Made by a program: the position numbers and the translations under genes. A model generated the notes under the pieces. It did no database searches and was not told the origin of the DNA. It saw only the letters and a program-made list of their open reading frames with translations. Positions 20,674-34,060 of a stretch of DNA of 64,000 nucleotides are shown here, piece by piece. Numbering within the stretch: position 1 is the stretch's first letter; every line of letters begins with the position of its first letter. Origin of the DNA: Limanda limanda (Eukaryota > Chordata > Actinopteri > Pleuronectiformes > Pleuronectidae); the NCBI RefSeq assembly GCF_963576545.1, contig NC_083648.1, forward strand, positions 27,595,873 to 27,659,872, in the 5' to 3' direction.

Positions 20674-21311
20674 GAAGGTCGGAGAGACTTGGAAAGTGGT
20701 TGCATCTGGACTAATTTGGGTCCTGCGGATCGATTGGTACCATCCCCGAGCTTGTACGACCTTCGAAAGAGGTCGACCGACGAAATTCCCCCAAATCTGA
20801 GGAGATATTCTTGAATAACTTTTTTTGTGAAGGTCGGAGAGACTTGCAAGTAGGCTCTACTCCCACTAAATGGGGTAGCGCGCATCGATCGGTACCATCC
20901 TTGAGCTTCTCCGACTTTCGGAAGGGTTAGGGTTAGGGATGAAAGCACATAGGAGAAAGAGATATTCTTGAATAACTTTTTTTGTGAAGGTCGGAGAGAC
21001 TTGCAAGTAGGCTCTACCCCCACTAAATGGGGTAGCGCGCATCGATCGGTACCATCCTTGAGCTTCTCCGACTTTCGGAAGGGTTAGGGTTAGGGTTAGG
21101 GATGAAAGCACATAGGAGAAAGAGATATTCTTGAATAACTTTTTTTGTGAAGGTCGGAGAGACTTGCAAGTAGGCTCTACCCCCACTAAATGGGGTAGCG
21201 CGCATCGATCGGTACCATCCTTGAGCTTCTCCGACTTTCGGAAGGGTTAGGGTTAGGGTTAGGGATGAAAGCACATAGGAGAAAGAGATATTCTTGAATA
21301 ACTTTTTTTGT
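20674..21311 (+). repeat. 638-bp tandem repeat, copy 1 (B-A157-A-A)
   Basis: Units B 20674, A 20829 (two hexamers, CTCTACTCCC instead of CTCTACCCCC), A 20986 and A 21149. The same four-unit order and the same C-to-T change follow at 21312-21949. The A before copy 1 (20511) has TGAGGG while the equivalent A before copy 2 (21149) has TTAGGG, which limits where the exchange took place. Confidence 0.9.
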
Positions 21312-21949
21312 GAAGGTCGGAGAGACTTGGAAAGTGGTTGCATCTGGACTAATTTGGGTCCTGCGGATCGATTGGTACCATCCCCGAGCTTGTACGACCT
21401 TCGAAAGAGGTCGACCGACGAAATTCCCCCAAATCTGAGGAGATATTCTTGAATAACTTTTTTTGTGAAGGTCGGAGAGACTTGCAAGTAGGCTCTACTC
21501 CCACTAAATGGGGTAGCGCGCATCGATCGGTACCATCCTTGAGCTTCTCCGACTTTCGGAAGGGTTAGGGTTAGGGATGAAAGCACATAGGAGAAAGAGA
21601 TATTCTTGAATAACTTTTTTTGTGAAGGTCGGAGAGACTTGCAAGTAGGCTCTACCCCCACTAAATGGGGTAGCGCGCATCGATCGGTACCATCCTTGAG
21701 CTTCTCCGACTTTCGGAAGGGTTAGGGTTAGGGTTAGGGATGAAAGCACATAGGAGAAAGAGATATTCTTGAATAACTTTTTTTGTGAAGGTCGGAGAGA
21801 CTTGCAAGTAGGCTCTACCCCCACTAAATGGGGTAGCGCGCATCGATCGGTACCATCCTTGAGCTTCTCCGACTTTCGGAAGGGTTAGGGTTAGGGTTAG
21901 GGATGAAAGCACATAGGAGAAAGAGATATTCTTGAATAACTTTTTTTGT
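21312..21949 (+). repeat. 638-bp tandem repeat, copy 2
   Basis: This is the partner of 20674-21311, with the shared CTCTACTCCC change in unit 21467. The array then continues with unit 21950, which carries a private GGGTTAACGCG change. Confidence 0.9.
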
Positions 21950-22764
21950 GAAGGTCGGAGAGACTTGCAAGTAGGCTCTACCCCCACTAAATGGGTTAAC
22001 GCGCATCGATCGGTACCATCCTTGAGCTTCTCCGACTTTCGGAAGGGTTAGGGTTAGGGTTAGGGATGAAAGCACATAGGAGAAAGAGATATTCTTGAAT
22101 AACTTTTTTTGTGAAGGTCGGAGAGACTTGCAAGTAGGCTCTACCCCCACTAAATGGGGTAGCGCGCATCGATCGGTACCATCCTTGAGCTTCTTCGACT
22201 TTCGGAAGGGTTAGGGTTAGGGTTAGGGATGAAAGCACATAGGAGAAAGAGATATTCTTGAATAACTTTTTTTGTGAAGGTCGGAGAGACTTGCAAGTAG
22301 GCTCTACCCCCACTAAATGGGGTAGCGCGCATCGATCGGTACCATCCTTGAGCTTCTCCGACTTTCGGAAGGGTTAGGGTTAGGGTTAGGGATGAAAGCA
22401 CATAGGAGAAAGAGATATTCTTGAATAACTTTTTTTGTGAAGGTCGGAGAGACTTGCAAGTAGGCTCTACCCCCACTAAATGGGGTAGCGCGCATCGATC
22501 GGTACCATCCTTGAGCTTCTCCGACTTTCGGAAGGGTTAGGGTTAGGGTTAGGGATGAAAGCACATAGGAGAAAGAGATATTCTTGAATAACTTTTTTTG
22601 TGAAGGTCGGAGAGACTTGCAAGTAGGCTCTACCCCCACTAAATGGGGTAGCGCGCATCGATCGGTACCATCCTTGAGCTTCTCCGACTTTCGGAAGGGT
22701 TAGGGTTAGGGTTAGGGATGAAAGCACATAGGAGAAAGAGATATTCTTGAATAACTTTTTTTGT

Positions 22765-24052
22765 GAAGGTCGGAGAGACTTGCAAGTAGGCTCTACCCCC
22801 ACTAAATGGGGTAGCGCGCATCGATCGGTACTATCCTTGAGCTTCTACGACTTTCGGAAGGGTTAGGGTTAGGGTTAGGGATGAAAGCACATAGGAGAAA
22901 GAGATATTCTTGAATAACTTTTTTTGTGAAGGTCGGAGAGACTTGCAAGTAGGCTCTACCCCCACTAAATGGGGTAGCGCGCATCGATCGGTACTATCCT
23001 TGAGCTTCTACGACTTTCGGAAGGGTTAGGGTTAGGGTTAGGGATGAAAGCACATAGGAGAAAGAGATATTCTTGAATAACTTTTTTTGTGAAGGTCGGA
23101 GAGACTTGGAAAGTGGTTGCATCTGGACTAATTTGGGTCCTGCAGATCGATTGGTACCATCCCCGAGCTTGTACGACCTTCGGAAGAGGTCGACCGACGA
23201 AATTCCCCCAAATCTGAGGAGATATTCTTGAATAACTTTTTTTGTGAAGGTCGGAGAGACTTGCAAGTAGGCTCTACCCCCACTAAATGTGGTAGCGCGC
23301 ATCGATCGGTACCATCCTTGAGCTTCTACGACTTTCGGAAGGGTTAGGGTTAGGGTTAGGGATGAAAGCACATAGGAGAAAGAGATATTCTTGAATAACT
23401 TTTTTTGTGAAGGTCGGAGAGACTTGCAAGTAGGCTCTACCCCCACTAAATGGGGTAGCGCGCATCGATCGGTACCATCCTTGAGCTTCTCCGACTTTCG
23501 GAAGGGTTAGGATTAGGGTTAGGGATGAAAGCACATAGGAGAAAGAGATATTCTTGAATAACTTTTTTTGTGAAGGTCGGAGAGACTTGCAAGTAGGCTC
23601 TACCCCCACTAAATGTGGTAGCGCGCATCGATCGGTACCATCCTTGAGCTTCTACGACTTTCGGAAGGGTTAGGGTTAGGGTTAGGGATGAAAGCACATA
23701 GGAGAAAGAGATATTCTTGAATAACTTTTTTTGTGAAGGTCGGAGAGACTTGCAAGTAGGCTCTACCCCCACTAAATGGGGTAGCGCGCATCGATCGGTA
23801 CCATCCTTGAGCTTCTCCGACTTTCGGAAGGGTTAGGATTAGGGTTAGGGATGAAAGCACATAGGAGAAAGAGATATTCTTGAATAACTTTTTTTGTGAA
23901 GGTCGGAGAGACTTAGAAAGTGGTTGCATCTGGACTAATTTGGGTCCTGCGGATCGATTGGTACCATCCCCGAGCTTGTACGACCTTCGAAAGAGGTCGA
24001 CCGACGAAATTCCCCCAAATCTGAGGAGATATTCTTGAATAACTTTTTTTGT
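22765..24052 (+). repeat. Block X, partial copy
   Basis: Eight units (two TACTATCC A units, B with CTGCAG at 23091, two alternating AATGTGGTAG/TTAGGA A pairs, B with CTTAGAAAG at 23898). They match 27120-28407 at +4,355 bp. The AATGTGGTAG/TTAGGA pair is itself a 326-bp tandem duplication (23246-23571 and 23572-23897). Because of it, one TTAGGA unit (23409) is not followed by a B, unlike most of the others. Confidence 0.88.
23091..23245 (+). repeat. B subtype with CTGCAG
   Basis: These B units read CCTGCAGATCG instead of CCTGCGGATCG, a single transition creating a CTGCAG palindrome. Examples start at 23091, 27446, 34876, 35357, 37769, 40338, 42107, 42902, 43546, 44341, 44822, 46430, 47074, 47869, 48350, 50594, 52840, 56050, 58634 and 60256. 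The subtype is mostly in the right domain and alternates with the CTTAGAAAG and AAATTTTACC subtypes in the higher-order repeats there. Confidence 0.85.
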
Positions 24053-26793
24053 GAAGGTCGGAGAGACTTGCAAGTAGGCTCTACCCCCACTAAATGGGGT
24101 AGCGCGCATCGATCGGTACAATCCTTGAGCTTCTCCGACTTTCGGAAGGGTTAGGGTTAGGGTTAGGGATGAAAGCACATAGGAGAAAGAGATATTCTTG
24201 AATAACTTTTTTTGTGAAGGTCGGAGAGACTTGCAAGTAGGCTCTACCCCCACTAAATGGGGTAGCGCGCATCGATCGGTACTATCCTTGAGCTTCTCCG
24301 ACTTTCGGAAGGGTTAGGGTTAGGGTTAGGGATGAAAGCACATAGGAGAAAGAGATATTCTTGAATAACTTTTTTTGTGAAGGTCGGAGAGACTTGCAAG
24401 TAGGCTCTACCCCCACTAAATGGGGTAGCGCGCATCGATCGGTACTATCCTTGAGCTTCTACGACTTTCGGAAGGGTTAGGGTTAGGGTTAGGGATGAAA
24501 GCACATAGGAGAAAGAGATATTCTTGAATAACTTTTTTTGTGAAGGTCGGAGAGACTTGCAAGTAGGCTCTACCCCCACTAAATGGGGTAGCGCGCATCG
24601 ATCGGTACCATCCTTGAGCTTCTCCGACTTTCGGAAGGGTTAGGGTGAGGGTTAGGGATGAAAGCACATAGGAGAAAGAGATATTCTTGAATAACTTTTT
24701 TTGTGAAGGTCGGAGAGACTTGCAAGTAGGCTCTACCCCCACTAAATGGGGTAGCGCGCATCGATCGGTACCATCCTTGAGCTTCTCCGACTTTCGGAAG
24801 GGTTAGGGTTAGGGTTAGGGATGAAAGCACATAGGAGAAAGAGATATTCTTGAATAACTTTTTTTGTGAAGGTCGGAGAGACTTGCAAGTAGGCTCTACC
24901 CCCACTAAATGGGCTAGCGCGCATCGATCGGTACCATCCTTGAGCTTCTCCGACTTTCGGAAGGGTTAGGGTTAGGGTTAGGGATGAAAGCACATAGGAG
25001 AAAGAGATATTCTTGAATAACTTTTTTTGTAAAGGTCGGAGAGACTTGCAAGTAGGCTCTACCCCCACTAAATGGGGTAGCGCGCATCGATCGGTACCAT
25101 CCTTGAGCTTCTCCGACTTTCGGAAGGGTTAGGATTAGGGTTAGGGATGAAAGCACATAGGAGAAAGAGATATTCTTGAATAACTTTTTTTGTGAAGGTC
25201 GGAGAGACTTAGAAAGTGGTTGCATCTGGACTAATTTGGGTCCTGCGGATCGATTGGTACCATCCCCGAGCTTGTACGACCTTCGAAAGAGGTCGACCGA
25301 CGAAATTCCCCCAAATCTGAGGAGATATTCTTGAATAACTTTTTTTTTGAAGGTCGGAGAGACTTGCAAGTAGGCTCTACCCCCACTAAATGGGGTAGCG
25401 CGCATCGATCAGTACCATCCTTGAGCTTCTCCGACTTTCGGAAGGGTTAGGGTTAGGGTTAGGGATGAAAGCACATAGGAGAAAGAGATATTCTTGAATA
25501 ACTTTTTTTGTGAAGGTCGGAGAGACTTGCAAGTAGGCTCTACCCCCACTAAATGGGGTAGCGCGCATCGATCGGTACCATCCTTGAGCTTCTCCGACTT
25601 TCGGAAGGGTTAGGGTTAGGGTTAGGGATGAAAGCACATAGGAGAAAGAGATATTCTTGAATAACTTTTTTTGTGAAGGTCGGAGAGACTTGCAAGTAGG
25701 CTCTACCCCCACTAAATGGGGTAGCGCGCATCGATCGGTACTATCCTTGAGCTTCTACGACTTTCGGAAGGGTTAGGGTTAGGGTTAGGGATGAAAGCAC
25801 ATAGGAGAAAGAGATATTCTTGAATAACTTTTTTTGTGAAGGTCGGAGAGACTTGCAAGTAGGCTCTACCCCCACTAAATGGGGTAGCGCGCATCGATCG
25901 GTACCATCCTTGAGCTTCTCCGACTTTCGGAAGGGTTAGGGTGAGGGTTAGGGATGAAAGCACATAGGAGAAAGAGATATTCTTGAATAACTTTTTTTGT
26001 GAAGGTCGGAGAGACTTGGAAAGTGGTTGCATCTGGACTAATTTGGGTCCTGCGGATCGATTGGTACCATCCCCGAGCTTGTACGACCTTCGAAAGAGGT
26101 CGACCGACGAAATTCCCCCAAATCTGAGGAGATATTCTTGAATAACTTTTTTTGTGAAGGTCGGAGAGACTTGCAAGTAGGCTCTACCCCCACTAAATGG
26201 GGTAGCGCGCATCGATCGGTACCATCCTTGAGCTTCTCCGACTTTCGGAAGGGTTAGGGTTAGGGATGAAAGCACATAGGAGAAAGAGATATTCTTGAAT
26301 AACTTTTTTTGTGAAGGTCGGAGAGACTTGCAAGTAGGCTCTACCCCCACTAAATGGGGTAGCGCGCATCGATCGGTACCATCCTTGAGCTTCTCCGACT
26401 TTCGGAAGGGTTAGGGTTAGGGTTAGGGATGAAAGCACATAGGAGAAAGAGATATTCTTGAATAACTTTTTTTGTGAAGGTCGGAGAGACTTGCAAGTAG
26501 GCTCTACCCCCACTAAATGGGGTAGCGCGCATCGATCGGTACCATCCTTGAGCTTCTCCGACTTTCGGAAGGGTTAGGATTAGGGTTAGGGATGAAAGCA
26601 CATAGGAGAAAGAGATATTCTTGAATAACTTTTTTTGTGAAGGTCGGAGAGACTTAGAAAGTGGTTGCATCTGGACTAATTTGGGTCCTGCGGATCGATT
26701 GGTACCATCCCCGAGCTTGTACGACCTTCGAAAGAGGTCGACCGACGAAATTCCCCCAAGTCTGAGGAGATATTCTTGAATAACTTTTTTTGT
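24053..26793 (+). repeat. Block Y, copy 1 (2,741 bp)
   Basis: Seventeen units (14 A, 3 B) opening with the rare TACAATCC A unit. In order it shows TACAATCC, two TACTATCC units, TGAGGG, standard, GGGCTAG, TTAGGA, B 25194, four A units, B 26001, a two-hexamer A, standard, TTAGGA, B 26639. The same order recurs at 28408 (+4,355) and 31149 (+7,096). A private A-to-G change (CCCCCAAG) lies near 26760. Confidence 0.9.
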
Positions 26794-28407
26794 GAAGGTC
26801 GGAGAGACTTGCAAGTAGGCTCTACCCCCACTAAATGGGGTAGCGCGCATCGATCGGTACAATCCTTGAGCTTCTCCGACTTTCGGAAGGGTTAGGGTTA
26901 GGGTTAGGGATGAAAGCACATAGGAGAAAGAGATATTCTTGAATAACTTTTTTTGTGAAGGTCGGAGAGACTTGCAAGTAGGCTCTACCCCCACTAAATG
27001 GGGTAGCGCGCATCGATCGGTACTATCCTTGAGCTTCTCCGACTTTCGGAAGGGTTAGGGTTAGGGTTAGGGATGAAAGCACATAGGAGAAAGAGATATT
27101 CTTGAATAACTTTTTTTGTGAAGGTCGGAGAGACTTGCAAGTAGGCTCTACCCCCACTAAATGGGGTAGCGCGCATCGATCGGTACTATCCTTGAGCTTC
27201 TACGACTTTCGGAAGGGTTAGGGTTAGGGTTAGGGATGAAAGCACATAGGAGAAAGAGATATTCTTGAATAACTTTTTTTGTGAAGGTCGGAGAGACTTG
27301 CAAGTAGGCTCTACCCCCACTAAATGGGGTAGCGCGCATCGATCGGTACTATCCTTGAGCTTCTACGACTTTCGGAAGGGTTAGGGTTAGGGTTAGGGAT
27401 GAAAGCACATAGGAGAAAGAGATATTCTTGAATAACTTTTTTTGTGAAGGTCGGAGAGACTTGGAAAGTGGTTGCATCTGGACTAATTTGGGTCCTGCAG
27501 ATCGATTGGTACCATCCCCGAGCTTGTACGACCTTCGGAAGAGGTCGACCGACGAAATTCCCCCAAATCTGAGGAGATATTCTTGAATAACTTTTTTTGT
27601 GAAGGTCGGAGAGACTTGCAAGTAGGCTCTACCCCCACTAAATGTGGTAGCGCGCATCGATCGGTACCATCCTTGAGCTTCTACGACTTTCGGAAGGGTT
27701 AGGGTTAGGGTTAGGGATGAAAGCACATAGGAGAAAGAGATATTCTTGAATAACTTTTTTTGTGAAGGTCGGAGAGACTTGCAAGTAGGCTCTACCCCCA
27801 CTAAATGGGGTAGCGCGCATCGATCGGTACCATCCTTGAGCTTCTCCGACTTTCGGAAGGGTTAGGATTAGGGTTAGGGATGAAAGCACATAGGAGAAAG
27901 AGATATTCTTGAATAACTTTTTTTGTGAAGGTCGGAGAGACTTGCAAGTAGGCTCTACCCCCACTAAATGTGGTAGCGCGCATCGATCGGTACCATCCTT
28001 GAGCTTCTACGACTTTCGGAAGGGTTAGGGTTAGGGTTAGGGATGAAAGCACATAGGAGAAAGAGATATTCTTGAATAACTTTTTTTGTGAAGGTCGGAG
28101 AGACTTGCAAGTAGGCTCTACCCCCACTAAATGGGGTAGCGCGCATCGATCGGTACCATCCTTGAGCTTCTCCGACTTTCGGAAGGGTTAGGATTAGGGT
28201 TAGGGATGAAAGCACATAGGAGAAAGAGATATTCTTGAATAACTTTTTTTGTGAAGGTCGGAGAGACTTAGAAAGTGGTTGCATCTGGACTAATTTGGGT
28301 CCTGCGGATCGATTGGTACCATCCCCGAGCTTGTACGACCTTCGAAAGAGGTCGACCGACGAAATTCCCCCAAATCTGAGGAGATATTCTTGAATAACTT
28401 TTTTTGT
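26794..28407 (+). repeat. Block X, full copy (1,614 bp)
   Basis: Eight A and two B units lie between two Y blocks. The first unit again has TACAATCC, so the block starts as a Y-type sequence and switches to X-type at the third TACTATCC unit. It includes the 326-bp AATGTGGTAG/TTAGGA dimer twice (27601-27926 and 27927-28252). Confidence 0.88.
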
Positions 28408-31148
28408 GAAGGTCGGAGAGACTTGCAAGTAGGCTCTACCCCCACTAAATGGGGTAGCGCGCATCGATCGGTACAATCCTTGAGCTTCTCCGACTTTCGG
28501 AAGGGTTAGGGTTAGGGTTAGGGATGAAAGCACATAGGAGAAAGAGATATTCTTGAATAACTTTTTTTGTGAAGGTCGGAGAGACTTGCAAGTAGGCTCT
28601 ACCCCCACTAAATGGGGTAGCGCGCATCGATCGGTACTATCCTTGAGCTTCTCCGACTTTCGGAAGGGTTAGGGTTAGGGTTAGGGATGAAAGCACATAG
28701 GAGAAAGAGATATTCTTGAATAACTTTTTTTGTGAAGGTCGGAGAGACTTGCAAGTAGGCTCTACCCCCACTAAATGGGGTAGCGCGCATCGATCGGTAC
28801 TATCCTTGAGCTTCTACGACTTTCGGAAGGGTTAGGGTTAGGGTTAGGGATGAAAGCACATAGGAGAAAGAGATATTCTTGAATAACTTTTTTTGTGAAG
28901 GTCGGAGAGACTTGCAAGTAGGCTCTACCCCCACTAAATGGGGTAGCGCGCATCGATCGGTACCATCCTTGAGCTTCTCCGACTTTCGGAAGGGTTAGGG
29001 TGAGGGTTAGGGATGAAAGCACATAGGAGAAAGAGATATTCTTGAATAACTTTTTTTGTGAAGGTCGGAGAGACTTGCAAGTAGGCTCTACCCCCACTAA
29101 ATGGGGTAGCGCGCATCGATCGGTACCATCCTTGAGCTTCTCCGACTTTCGGAAGGGTTAGGGTTAGGGTTAGGGATGAAAGCACATAGGAGAAAGAGAT
29201 ATTCTTGAATAACTTTTTTTGTGAAGGTCGGAGAGACTTGCAAGTAGGCTCTACCCCCACTAAATGGGCTAGCGCGCATCGATCGGTACCATCCTTGAGC
29301 TTCTCCGACTTTCGGAAGGGTTAGGGTTAGGGTTAGGGATGAAAGCACATAGGAGAAAGAGATATTCTTGAATAACTTTTTTTGTAAAGGTCGGAGAGAC
29401 TTGCAAGTAGGCTCTACCCCCACTAAATGGGGTAGCGCGCATCGATCGGTACCATCCTTGAGCTTCTCCGACTTTCGGAAGGGTTAGGATTAGGGTTAGG
29501 GATGAAAGCACATAGGAGAAAGAGATATTCTTGAATAACTTTTTTTGTGAAGGTCGGAGAGACTTAGAAAGTGGTTGCATCTGGACTAATTTGGGTCCTG
29601 CGGATCGATTGGTACCATCCCCGAGCTTGTACGACCTTCGAAAGAGGTCGACCGACGAAATTCCCCCAAATCTGAGGAGATATTCTTGAATAACTTTTTT
29701 TTTGAAGGTCGGAGAGACTTGCAAGTAGGCTCTACCCCCACTAAATGGGGTAGCGCGCATCGATCAGTACCATCCTTGAGCTTCTCCGACTTTCGGAAGG
29801 GTTAGGGTTAGGGTTAGGGATGAAAGCACATAGGAGAAAGAGATATTCTTGAATAACTTTTTTTGTGAAGGTCGGAGAGACTTGCAAGTAGGCTCTACCC
29901 CCACTAAATGGGGTAGCGCGCATCGATCGGTACCATCCTTGAGCTTCTCCGACTTTCGGAAGGGTTAGGGTTAGGGTTAGGGATGAAAGCACATAGGAGA
30001 AAGAGATATTCTTGAATAACTTTTTTTGTGAAGGTCGGAGAGACTTGCAAGTAGGCTCTACCCCCACTAAATGGGGTAGCGCGCATCGATCGGTACTATC
30101 CTTGAGCTTCTACGACTTTCGGAAGGGTTAGGGTTAGGGTTAGGGATGAAAGCACATAGGAGAAAGAGATATTCTTGAATAACTTTTTTTGTGAAGGTCG
30201 GAGAGACTTGCAAGTAGGCTCTACCCCCACTAAATGGGGTAGCGCGCATCGATCGGTACCATCCTTGAGCTTCTCCGACTTTCGGAAGGGTTAGGGTGAG
30301 GGTTAGGGATGAAAGCACATAGGAGAAAGAGATATTCTTGAATAACTTTTTTTGTGAAGGTCGGAGAGACTTGGAAAGTGGTTGCATCTGGACTAATTTG
30401 GGTCCTGCGGATCGATTGGTACCATCCCCGAGCTTGTACGACCTTCGAAAGAGGTCGACCGACGAAATTCCCCCAAATCTGAGGAGATATTCTTGAATAA
30501 CTTTTTTTGTGAAGGTCGGAGAGACTTGCAAGTAGGCTCTACCCCCACTAAATGGGGTAGCGCGCATCGATCGGTACCATCCTTGAGCTTCTCCGACTTT
30601 CGGAAGGGTTAGGGTTAGGGATGAAAGCACATAGGAGAAAGAGATATTCTTGAATAACTTTTTTTGTGAAGGTCGGAGAGACTTGCAAGTAGGCTCTACC
30701 CCCACTAAATGGGGTAGCGCGCATCGATCGGTACCATCCTTGAGCTTCTCCGACTTTCGGAAGGGTTAGGGTTAGGGTTAGGGATGAAAGCACATAGGAG
30801 AAAGAGATATTCTTGAATAACTTTTTTTGTGAAGGTCGGAGAGACTTGCAAGTAGGCTCTACCCCCACTAAATGGGGTAGCGCGCATCGATCGGTACCAT
30901 CCTTGAGCTTCTCCGACTTTCGGAAGGGTTAGGATTAGGGTTAGGGATGAAAGCACATAGGAGAAAGAGATATTCTTGAATAACTTTTTTTGTGAAGGTC
31001 GGAGAGACTTAGAAAGTGGTTGCATCTGGACTAATTTGGGTCCTGCGGATCGATTGGTACCATCCCCGAGCTTGTACGACCTTCGAAAGAGGTCGACCGA
31101 CGAAATTCCCCCAAATCTGAGGAGATATTCTTGAATAACTTTTTTTGT
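28408..31148 (+). repeat. Block Y, copy 2 (2,741 bp)
   Basis: Same unit order as 24053-26793 at +4,355 bp, with B units at 29549, 30356 and 30994. It directly abuts another Y copy, so X-Y is not obligatory. Confidence 0.9.
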
Positions 31149-33571
31149 GAAGGTCGGAGAGACTTGCAAGTAGGCTCTACCCCCACTAAATGGGGTAGCG
31201 CGCATCGATCGGTACAATCCTTGAGCTTCTCCGACTTTCGGAAGGGTTAGGGTTAGGGTTAGGGATGAAAGCACATAGGAGAAAGAGATATTCTTGAATA
31301 ACTTTTTTTGTGAAGGTCGGAGAGACTTGCAAGTAGGCTCTACCCCCACTAAATGGGGTAGCGCGCATCGATCGGTACTATCCTTGAGCTTCTCCGACTT
31401 TCGGAAGGGTTAGGGTTAGGGTTAGGGATGAAAGCACATAGGAGAAAGAGATATTCTTGAATAACTTTTTTTGTGAAGGTCGGAGAGACTTGCAAGTAGG
31501 CTCTACCCCCACTAAATGGGGTAGCGCGCATCGATCGGTACTATCCTTGAGCTTCTACGACTTTCGGAAGGGTTAGGGTTAGGGTTAGGGATGAAAGCAC
31601 ATAGGAGAAAGAGATATTCTTGAATAACTTTTTTTGTGAAGGTCGGAGAGACTTGCAAGTAGGCTCTACCCCCACTAAATGGGGTAGCGCGCATCGATCG
31701 GTACCATCCTTGAGCTTCTCCGACTTTCGGAAGGGTTAGGGTGAGGGTTAGGGATGAAAGCACATAGGAGAAAGAGATATTCTTGAATAACTTTTTTTGT
31801 GAAGGTCGGAGAGACTTGCAAGTAGGCTCTACCCCCACTAAATGGGGTAGCGCGCATCGATCGGTACCATCCTTGAGCTTCTCCGACTTTCGGAAGGGTT
31901 AGGGTTAGGGTTAGGGATGAAAGCACATAGGAGAAAGAGATATTCTTGAATAACTTTTTTTGTGAAGGTCGGAGAGACTTGCAAGTAGGCTCTACCCCCA
32001 CTAAATGGGCTAGCGCGCATCGATCGGTACCATCCTTGAGCTTCTCCGACTTTCGGAAGGGTTAGGGTTAGGGTTAGGGATGAAAGCACATAGGAGAAAG
32101 AGATATTCTTGAATAACTTTTTTTGTAAAGGTCGGAGAGACTTGCAAGTAGGCTCTACCCCCACTAAATGGGGTAGCGCGCATCGATCGGTACCATCCTT
32201 GAGCTTCTCCGACTTTCGGAAGGGTTAGGATTAGGGTTAGGGATGAAAGCACATAGGAGAAAGAGATATTCTTGAATAACTTTTTTTGTGAAGGTCGGAG
32301 AGACTTAGAAAGTGGTTGCATCTGGACTAATTTGGGTCCTGCGGATCGATTGGTACCATCCCCGAGCTTGTACGACCTTCGAAAGAGGTCGACCGACGAA
32401 ATTCCCCCAAATCTGAGGAGATATTCTTGAATAACTTTTTTTTTGAAGGTCGGAGAGACTTGCAAGTAGGCTCTACCCCCACTAAATGGGGTAGCGCGCA
32501 TCGATCAGTACCATCCTTGAGCTTCTCCGACTTTCGGAAGGGTTAGGGTTAGGGTTAGGGATGAAAGCACATAGGAGAAAGAGATATTCTTGAATAACTT
32601 TTTTTGTGAAGGTCGGAGAGACTTGCAAGTAGGCTCTACCCCCACTAAATGGGGTAGCGCGCATCGATCGGTACCATCCTTGAGCTTCTCCGACTTTCGG
32701 AAGGGTTAGGGTTAGGGTTAGGGATGAAAGCACATAGGAGAAAGAGATATTCTTGAATAACTTTTTTTGTGAAGGTCGGAGAGACTTGCAAGTAGGCTCT
32801 ACCCCCACTAAATGGGGTAGCGCGCATCGATCGGTACTATCCTTGAGCTTCTACGACTTTCGGAAGGGTTAGGGTTAGGGTTAGGGATGAAAGCACATAG
32901 GAGAAAGAGATATTCTTGAATAACTTTTTTTGTGAAGGTCGGAGAGACTTGCAAGTAGGCTCTACCCCCACTAAATGGGGTAGCGCGCATCGATCGGTAC
33001 CATCCTTGAGCTTCTCCGACTTTCGGAAGGGTTAGGGTGAGGGTTAGGGATGAAAGCACATAGGAGAAAGAGATATTCTTGAATAACTTTTTTTGTGAAG
33101 GTCGGAGAGACTTGGAAAGTGGTTGCATCTGGACTAATTTGGGTCCTGCGGATCGATTGGTACCATCCCCGAGCTTGTACGACCTTCGAAAGAGGTCGAC
33201 CGACGAAATTCCCCCAAATCTGAGGAGATATTCTTGAATAACTTTTTTTGTGAAGGTCGGAGAGACTTGCAAGTAGGCTCTACCCCCACTAAATGGGGTA
33301 GCGCGCATCGATCGGTACCATCCTTGAGCTTCTCCGACTTTCGGAAGGGTTAGGGTTAGGGATGAAAGCACATAGGAGAAAGAGATATTCTTGAATAACT
33401 TTTTTTGTGAAGGTCGGAGAGACTTGCAAGTAGGCTCTACCCCCACTAAATGGGGTAGCGCGCATCGATCGGTACCATCCTTGAGCTTCTCCGACTTTCG
33501 GAAGGGTTAGGGTTAGGGTTAGGGATGAAAGCACATAGGAGAAAGAGATATTCTTGAATAACTTTTTTTGT
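31149..33571 (+). repeat. Block Y, copy 3 (truncated)
   Basis: Follows copy 2 directly at +2,741 bp and matches it until unit 33572, which keeps three TTAGGG hexamers where copies 1 and 2 have TTAGGA. From there the sequence instead resembles 5814-6302: unit 33735 carries the same GGTAACGCG change as unit 5977, at an offset of 27,758 bp. Confidence 0.88.
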
Positions 33572-34060
33572 GAAGGTCGGAGAGACTTGCAAGTAGGCTC
33601 TACCCCCACTAAATGGGGTAGCGCGCATCGATCGGTACCATCCTTGAGCTTCTCCGACTTTCGGAAGGGTTAGGGTTAGGGTTAGGGATGAAAGCACATA
33701 GGAGAAAGAGATATTCTTGAATAACTTTTTTTGTGAAGGTCGGAGAGACTTGCAAGTAGGCTCTACCCCCACTAAATGGGGTAACGCGCATCGATCGGTA
33801 CCATCCTTGAGCTTCTCCGACTTTCGGAAGGGTTAGGGTTAGGGTTAGGGATGAAAGCACATAGGAGAAAGAGATATTCTTGAATAACTTTTTTTGTGAA
33901 GGTCGGAGAGACTTGCAAGTAGGCTCTACCCCCACTAAATGGGGTAGCGCGCATCGATCGGTACCATCCTTGAGCTTCTCCGACTTTCGGAAGGGTTAGG
34001 GTTAGGGTTAGGGATGAAAGCACATAGGAGAAAGAGATATTCTTGAATAACTTTTTTTGT
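32290..34060 (+). repeat. Copy of 4532-6302 at a distance of 27,758 bp
   Basis: Units from B 32290 through 33898 match those from B 4532 through 6140 in order and length, including the two-hexamer A (5494 and 33252) and the rare GGTAACGCG unit (5977 and 33735). The 32445 unit differs by CGATCAGTACC. This is the longest-range match I noted between distinctive variants, so exchange or duplication has reached across nearly half the window. Confidence 0.8.
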
